A stretch of 29,924 nt of DNA from NCBI GenBank assembly GCA_014621425.1, contig JAANBB010000466.1, forward strand, positions 1-29,924. The letters run 5' to 3'. The translations under genes and the position numbers were made by a program. The notes below the pieces were generated by a model. The model made no database searches. It was not told where the DNA came from and was given only the letters and a program-made list of their open reading frames with translations. Source of the stretch: Cylindrodendrum hubeiense. Lineage: Eukaryota; Ascomycota; Sordariomycetes; Hypocreales; Nectriaceae. Shown piece after piece: positions 26,182 through 29,924 of this stretch (within the stretch, counting starts at the first letter, position 1; every line of letters begins with the position of its first letter).

Positions 26182-28719
26182 ATGCCGCAGGCGCAGCACC
26201 CGATCGTCGGGCTGGCCTTCATCCTCTTCCTCATCTGGTTGATATTTCCCGATGGCGAGTACCAGAGCGGGTCTCTTGCACTGTCCGACCTAGCCGCCGA
26301 GAGGCTCTCGAGATTCCACGATGCTCTCGATGTCCTGAACACGTCCCACTGGGGCGATTTCACGCCAGCGCCGCCGCCGAGTGAGCATGACGACGCCACA
26401 CCCTCGTATCTCAACCTATCCGGGTTTCGAGCTGAAGATAATCTTGCATGGGAGGACTTGGGACGGTTCCGTGAGAGGAGTCTGGAGTTCAGTCGACACG
26501 CCATACCGCCGGTGGCAGGGCAGGACTTATGGGACATCGGCCAAGGCGAGGCAGTCTGGATGAACGCATCCGGGACGGTCCACGGCGAATGGATTCGACG
26601 GGAGGGCTCTGTCCCCAGGGGATACGATAGCTACAATCTCACCCATAACGCCACCGGTATGGATTGGATAGGAGACAAGTCCGACTGGGCGCGCAACATA
26701 ACAGGAAAGTTTGGGAGGATGATGCTACGAATCGACGGGAACAAGACTGTGTCAGAGTACGAGGAGCTGGTGGAAGACAGCACGCCGGTCTCTGGGGGCT
26801 TGATACGCAGCGTCAAAGGCACCACGACTATCGAGGATACCGACGGTTCTGGTCACAACTGGGAGATGAGGCTCTGGGGTGTTCACTGGCCGCACCAGGG
26901 CGTCATCCTCATGACGACGACGAGCGAGAAGTTTGAGGGAATCTTTGGTCTTCCGCACCTTACCCCAAGTGAAGATTTCTTCCAATCGAGTCAGAGACTA
27001 CTGAACCAGTCCCTAGCCCGCACGATTGCTAGGAAGGAGGAAAACATCTATGTCGACCAAACAATGCCGTGGACTTCGGATCTCGAGAACCCCATGTACA
27101 CGACCAATCCATCGCCACACTGCGAGTACATCATGTACGCGCAAGTCCACCCACCGGGCCAACAGATACTCAACATTGACATGGATGATATTTCGAGGGA
27201 CACGATGGAGTCAATCATCGGCGCTATTGAATCCGAGCTGCAATCCCCCCAGGGTGCTCCCATCCCCAAAGTCCCAAAGTTGCAGATGTCAGTCGTCATC
27301 TACTCCCCCGACTGTGCCTTCTTCCTCGAGTCGAAAGGGCCGCCTGACTTTAGCCCGAGCGAGGCCCATCACCTCATGGGGATGAAGAGTGAGGTTCATG
27401 TGTACCAAATCAAGACCTGGATCCTCGTCTACGCCCTGGTGGTCTTCGCGCAGGTCAATCTACTTAAGAACCAGATAAAGGAATCTTGCACACCCTCTAC
27501 GATGGGTCGCGTAAGCTTCTGGACGACCGCCATCATGGTCATGGTCGACGGCATGACATTTACCGCTGCGGCGACGTGGGTGTCCTCTGCGGCAGCCACC
27601 TTTCTGCCGACCCTGGCTCTCCTCTTCTCGGCGTTCCTATCCATGTGTATTGGCGGCAGCTTCTTGGCCAAGATATGGGAGGTTCAGCTTCCAGAAGCGC
27701 GCCCCCGACGTGACCGCGACCGCGCATCTGGCAACTCTGGCAGCACCTCCACCAGCGCAGCATCATCCGCTGTATTGACGCCCACTCCTACTGGCGCCGG
27801 CCCTCTTCTCCCAGCTCCGGTGACCGCAAGTCGGCAAGCGAGACCTCCGTCTCCGCCTATTATTATTCCGTCCGATCAGGATATCGATGCTGAGATCGCC
27901 GACAGCGCAGCCGCTGTTCCTAACGCTACCACAGGGGAGCGGACCGCCCCTGCGCCTCAGTCATTTCAGGCCATTGTCGGCCGACTCATCCTCTTCTCCC
28001 TCTGCATCATCTTCCTTGCTATCTCCTCTACTACCTGGTATCCCAGTCTCCGGTGTCTCTTCCTCAATGCTTGCACCCTCGCCTACCTCTCCCTCTGGAT
28101 ACCACAGATCCACCGCAATATCATCCGCAACTGCCGCCGCGCATTGGCCTGGCCCTTTGTGCTGGGCCAGTCCTTTCTGCGCCTCCTCCCCGTTGCCTAC
28201 TTTTGGGTGAAAGAAGACAACTTCCTCTACGCCCAGCCGGACCGCCGCGCTTTCGTCTTCTTCTGTGCCTGGGTCTGGTTCCAACTGCTTGTCCTTGCTG
28301 CTCAGGATATTGTCGGCCCACGCTTCGGCATTCCCGTTGGCTGGACCCCTGAGGCCTGGGACTATCACCCGGTTCTCCGCGAGGATAGCCTTGAGGCCGG
28401 CGGCCTGCCCATCGGCCTGGTCTCGGATGATAATTCCGACCCCGACCAGGCGACTACCACCCCTACTTCTCAAGATGATGACGATCAAACTAAGAAGCGC
28501 AGCTCCACCCGTACCATGGACTGCGCCATCTGCCGCGAGATTCTCGAGGTACCGGTCATCTCAGCTGGCGATGAGGATTCAGGGGTGGCTGGCGTCTTTG
28601 CGCGCCGCTTATACATGGTTACACCATGCCGACACATCTTCCACAGCGCATGCCTGGAGGGATGGATGAGGTTCCGGCTGCAGTGTCCCATTTGTCGAGA
28701 GGAGCTGCCGCCGTTGTGA
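26182..28719 (+). CDS. dscA: Dsc/Tul1-type transmembrane RING E3 ubiquitin ligase, 845 aa
   Basis: Catalytic subunit of the Golgi/endosome Dsc ubiquitin ligase complex, which in fungi handles SREBP activation (fission yeast, Aspergillus) or membrane protein quality control (yeast Tul1). An N-terminal signal anchor (IVGLAFILFLIWLIF, about residues 8-22) precedes a luminal domain with about eight N-glycosylation sequons in its first 280 residues. Several membrane segments follow from about residue 410 (TWILVYALVVFAQV, SLCIIFLAIS, FVFFCAWVWFQLLVLAAQ). A Ser/Thr/Pro-rich loop lies between the first and later groups. The C-terminal RING-H2 has C781, C784, C816, H818, H821, C824, C835 and C838, with a long loop after the first Cys pair. 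The end, CPICREELPPL, is complete. I chose the ATG at 26182, as a longer in-frame version would need a GTG start. The gene is a single exon. Confidence 0.93.
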   Translation: MPQAQHPIVGLAFILFLIWLIFPDGEYQSGSLALSDLAAERLSRFHDALDVLNTSHWGDFTPAPPPSEHDDATPSYLNLSGFRAEDNLAWEDLGRFRERSLEFSRHAIPPVAGQDLWDIGQGEAVWMNASGTVHGEWIRREGSVPRGYDSYNLTHNATGMDWIGDKSDWARNITGKFGRMMLRIDGNKTVSEYEELVEDSTPVSGGLIRSVKGTTTIEDTDGSGHNWEMRLWGVHWPHQGVILMTTTSEKFEGIFGLPHLTPSEDFFQSSQRLLNQSLARTIARKEENIYVDQTMPWTSDLENPMYTTNPSPHCEYIMYAQVHPPGQQILNIDMDDISRDTMESIIGAIESELQSPQGAPIPKVPKLQMSVVIYSPDCAFFLESKGPPDFSPSEAHHLMGMKSEVHVYQIKTWILVYALVVFAQVNLLKNQIKESCTPSTMGRVSFWTTAIMVMVDGMTFTAAATWVSSAAATFLPTLALLFSAFLSMCIGGSFLAKIWEVQLPEARPRRDRDRASGNSGSTSTSAASSAVLTPTPTGAGPLLPAPVTASRQARPPSPPIIIPSDQDIDAEIADSAAAVPNATTGERTAPAPQSFQAIVGRLILFSLCIIFLAISSTTWYPSLRCLFLNACTLAYLSLWIPQIHRNIIRNCRRALAWPFVLGQSFLRLLPVAYFWVKEDNFLYAQPDRRAFVFFCAWVWFQLLVLAAQDIVGPRFGIPVGWTPEAWDYHPVLREDSLEAGGLPIGLVSDDNSDPDQATTTPTSQDDDDQTKKRSSTRTMDCAICREILEVPVISAGDEDSGVAGVFARRLYMVTPCRHIFHSACLEGWMRFRLQCPICREELPPL

Positions 28720-28988
28720 TGATGAACTTGAGTGATGGTTCGTACGATTGTATCATTGATAGACCTGTTTAGAAGGCATCTTGGCGTTGATGGTTTGTGG
28801 TTTTCTGGACAATAAAAGCTATGAATATTTATTCTGGTACTTGCTTGCACAAGTTGGATTTCTCATTCATGGGAGGTAGCTTATAGCCCCCGTAGTGTAT
28901 GTATAACATCAGTGACCATCTCATACTGTCTCACATATTATCTCACGAGCCATCATTGGTCACCGGTATCTAGACAGACTTCCTCACA

Positions 28989-29924
28989 TCACAGCTTCGA
29001 TGTCTCTCCATCCTTCAGCACCAAACCACCCCCCTTGACCTCATATTCCCTTCCGCTTTGCCAGCCCACCCAATCCCGCAACACTCCCTCGCCACCCGAT
29101 CCCGGCGAGAGCGGCTGTCCCACATACCCATCTCCCGCGATGCCGCTGCCCTGGCCATACTGGGCTGCATTTATCAGCGCGGCGCCCTGTTTGACGGCCA
29201 GACACGGCGTCTCCCGCAGCGTCACCACCGGCCGCTGGTCACCCTCACGACCCGGCTGGCTCTCGAGCTCCGGATACTCGAGCACGGGGGTACAGCACGC
29301 GTCAGTGCCATCGAAGACTGCCTCCCACTCGGCTCGTGTCTTGCCGCGGAACGTGTCGGCTATGAGATGCCGGAAGGCCGGCCACCGCGCAACGTCGGCG
29401 CGCTTCTCCTCCCAGCCCTGGCCCGACAGTCCAAGGCCCTTGATCAGCGCGACGAAGAATTGCGGCTCCAGCGCACCGACGGCCATGTACTTGGCATCCG
29501 CTGTCTCGTACGTGTCGTACCAGGGACACCCGCCGTCGAGCAAGTTGTTGCCGCGACCCTTGTCGCCCAGGGGCGTCTTGAGGGCCATGCGTGGGAATGT
29601 GGCGAGGTACGAGCTGCCATCAACCATGTTGGCCTCGACAACCTGCCCACGGCCCGACGTCTGGCGCGCGATGACTGCGAGGAGGACTCCCTGGAAAAGC
29701 ACCGCGCCGCCGCCTGCGAAGTCGGCAAAAATGTTCCACGGCGGGTGCGGCTTCTCGTTCTCGCGGCCAAGGAGACCCAGGGCGCCCGACACGGCGAGGT
29801 AGTTGATGTCGTGGCCGGCCATGGCCGCATACTTGCCGTCACGCCGGAACCCCGTCATGCGGCCGTAAATGAGCCGCGGGTTGATGGCGCATAGAACATC
29901 CGGGCCGAGGCCCAGCTTCTCCAG
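28989..29924 (-). CDS. Family III CoA-transferase / alpha-methylacyl-CoA racemase, 5'-truncated by window edge
   Basis: Partial gene: 311 C-terminal residues are present and the N-terminal part lies beyond the right edge, with a codon boundary at 29924. It belongs to the CaiB/BaiF family. The conserved run begins LGPDVLCAINPRLIYGRMTGF, then GHDINYLAVSG, where His matches the racemase base, and VVEANMVDGSSYL, where Asp matches the second catalytic residue. WNIFADFAGGG and KYMAVGALEPQFF are typical of AMACR. The last three residues are Ser-Lys-Leu, a peroxisomal targeting signal type 1. This fits AMACR, which converts 2R- to 2S-methylacyl-CoA before beta-oxidation. An internal Met at 29858 is not the start, because conserved family sequence continues upstream of it. 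It converges with the Dsc ligase gene. Confidence 0.93.
   Translation of the reverse strand: MEKLGLGPDVLCAINPRLIYGRMTGFRRDGKYAAMAGHDINYLAVSGALGLLGRENEKPHPPWNIFADFAGGGAVLFQGVLLAVIARQTSGRGQVVEANMVDGSSYLATFPRMALKTPLGDKGRGNNLLDGGCPWYDTYETADAKYMAVGALEPQFFVALIKGLGLSGQGWEEKRADVARWPAFRHLIADTFRGKTRAEWEAVFDGTDACCTPVLEYPELESQPGREGDQRPVVTLRETPCLAVKQGAALINAAQYGQGSGIAGDGYVGQPLSPGSGGEGVLRDWVGWQSGREYEVKGGGLVLKDGETSKL

Overview
The window is nuclear DNA of a filamentous ascomycete, most probably a Sordariomycete of hypocrealean type. The reasons are short spliceosomal introns of about 55-240 nt with GTAAGT/GTGAGT-like donors, fungus-specific gene families (Pga2, a Dsc/Tul1-type E3 ligase, a Cdc13/Pot1-like protein), GC-rich coding DNA, pyrimidine-rich promoters, and intergenic GGTACC clusters. 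Species assignment from sequence alone is not possible. I found eleven protein-coding genes and no tRNA, rRNA, transposon, CRISPR array or prokaryotic element.

Layout, left to right. 1-1490: no recognisable gene. 1491-6032 (-): very large, mostly disordered telomere-type protein with OB-like regions at both ends. 6956-8368 (+): flavin-containing monooxygenase. 8933-11187 (+): four-exon Aro8-type aromatic aminotransferase. 11789-13059 (-): three coding exons of ribosomal protein L4 (uL4), with a 5'-UTR intron. 13554-16451 (-): 965-residue unknown protein with a charged hexapeptide repeat and a recurring Cys module. 18293-18778 (-): Pga2. 20822-22239 (+): mitochondrial EF-Tu. 23012-23360 (-): ribosomal protein S29 (uS14), ending in a 9-nt exon. 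23854-25018 (+): two-thioredoxin-domain protein disulfide isomerase with a C-terminal KDEL. 25239-25647 (-): HSBP1-like small coiled-coil protein in three small exons. 26182-28719 (+): membrane RING E3 ligase of the Dsc complex. 28989-29924 (-): 5'-truncated family III CoA-transferase/alpha-methylacyl-CoA racemase with a peroxisomal SKL end.

The genes do not form one pathway. This is mostly an ordinary housekeeping neighbourhood: translation (L4, S29, EF-Tu) and ER/Golgi protein handling (Pga2, PDI, Dsc ligase). Divergent pairs that could share control regions are telomere protein/FMO, Pga2/EF-Tu, S29/PDI and HSBP1/Dsc ligase. CACGTG E-boxes lie in several of the promoters, and the L4 promoter also carries a telomere-repeat-like ACCCTAA.

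The least explained items are the repeated Cys module and hexapeptide array in the 965-residue protein, and the threefold linear motif in the telomere-type protein. The adjacent FMO and aminotransferase genes are also worth a biochemical look. I see no convincing sign of a wholly new multi-gene system.
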